A DNA stretch of 23,378 nucleotides from Casp-actino8 sp044355095. GTDB taxonomy: Bacteria; Actinomycetota; Acidimicrobiia; Acidimicrobiales; Ilumatobacteraceae. The stretch covers positions 1-23,378 of the forward strand of contig JBIKYT010000032.1 of assembly GCA_044355095.1 (NCBI GenBank), read 5' to 3'. This document shows, in pieces, positions 22,966 to 23,378 of this stretch. Position numbers and translations under genes: made by a program. The notes below the pieces were generated by a model. That model was given only the letters and a program-made list of their open reading frames with translations, was not told the DNA's origin and searched no databases. The first letter of the stretch is position 1, and the number at the start of each line of letters is the position of its first letter.

Positions 22966-23378
22966 GAGCGCGAACCCAACAACGACTTTTTCACAGAGAC
23001 ACCGACGAGCACCACAAAGAAAATTGTGACCGCAGTGAGAACAACCGATGCTCCTGCAGCCCACGAAAAATGGTACGAGGCCAGCAGCCCAAGATACGTT
23101 GACATCACGCCCACAGTGGCTGCCCAAAGCATCATCGTGACAATGCGTCTCGCGAGTAGAGCCCCGACGCCAGCGGGAGCGAGCAGCATCCCGAATACCA
23201 AAAGTGCACCGACTGTTTGAAATGAAACGACGACGGTTGCCGCAATCAGAAACAACATCAACCGGTGGTACCAGTGCGCCTGATAACCCATCGCTTGAGT
23301 GAGATCACTATCAAAACACAACAATGAAAAGGGTCTCGATGCAAAAACGGTGACAATCACAACGATCAATAAAGCAAG
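22962..23378 (-). CDS. Zinc/manganese-type ABC transporter permease (ABC-3 family), partial
   Basis: C-terminal about 138 residues of a multi-helix membrane permease; the frame is open through the right window edge, so the start is missing. The segment VVSFQTVGALLVFGMLLAPAGVGALLARR is diagnostic of ABC-3 permeases (ZnuB/MntB). At least four hydrophobic helices are visible, followed by a short basic end VKKSLLGSRS. It overlaps the ATPase start by 4 nt (ATGA), so both are made from one mRNA. FDSDLTQAMGY in the cytoplasmic loop is also typical and probably contacts the ATPase. Confidence 0.9.
   Translation of the reverse strand, partial: LALLIVVIVTVFASRPFSLLCFDSDLTQAMGYQAHWYHRLMLFLIAATVVVSFQTVGALLVFGMLLAPAGVGALLARRIVTMMLWAATVGVMSTYLGLLASYHFSWAAGASVVLTAVTIFFVVLVGVSVKKSLLGSRS

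Noticed and set aside
22966..23127. N-terminal extension of the zinc ABC ATPase
   Set aside because: It would overlap the permease gene by about 160 bases in another frame; the ATGA overlap at 22962-22965 marks the true start.

Overview
The window is a gene-dense bacterial chromosome segment: about 25 protein genes, one tRNA gene, and no intergenic stretch over about 220 bases. Base composition is moderate. Starts are mixed (ATG, GTG and probably TTG), with AAGGGGG/GGAGG ribosome binding sites or none. Gene content includes P450s close to CYP108 and to the CYP125/142 group, a FadD19-like acyl-CoA ligase, several beta-oxidation-type enzymes, and metX behind a SAM-type riboswitch. This points to an actinobacterium, most likely an aquatic Acidimicrobiia-like lineage. 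That placement is inference from gene style, since no rRNA is present. I see no phage, transposase, CRISPR array or obvious horizontally acquired island.

Layout. 1-5020: a GntR-type operator at the left edge, a CYP108-like P450 (minus), divergent from a TauD-family dioxygenase plus CYP142/125-like P450 pair (plus), with a perfect 23-bp palindrome in the divergent promoter. Then come a DUF1330-like protein and a DinB-like protein. 5026-8226: a FAD-linked D-2-hydroxyacid dehydrogenase, a divergent APH-fold phosphotransferase, and trmB. 8282-11956: a small DUF6941-like protein, a strong terminator, tRNA-Gly(GCC), an EamA transporter translationally coupled to a 75-residue protein, a one-TM acidic-tail protein, an Fpg/Nei glycosylase with an altered zinc finger, and a small membrane protein. 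11953-13305: metX and its riboswitch leader.

13332-17020 (minus): acyl-CoA dehydrogenase, FadD19-like acyl-CoA ligase, and an isocitrate lyase/PEP mutase-family lyase, forming an acyl-CoA catabolic cluster. 17149-21807 (plus): two PhyH-family dioxygenases, an anaerobic sulfatase-maturase-type radical SAM/SPASM enzyme and a second acyl-CoA ligase. A four-copy 13-bp tandem repeat lies exactly at the PhyH/radical-SAM junction. 21832-23378: a histidine-rich protein built of a 35-residue duplication, convergent with a zinc/manganese ABC transporter (ATPase with a His-rich tail, and a permease cut by the right edge).

A common theme is oxygen-dependent activation (two P450s, three Fe(II)/2-oxoglutarate oxygenases) combined with CoA-ester formation and oxidation. 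This suits breakdown of branched, isoprenoid or steroid-like carbon. The substrate cannot be read from the sequence. The most notable non-coding features are the SAM-clan riboswitch with competing helices, the 13-bp start/stop repeat array, the two operator-like palindromes, and several genes with a -10-like hexamer exactly 6 nt before the start codon, which suggests leaderless mRNAs.
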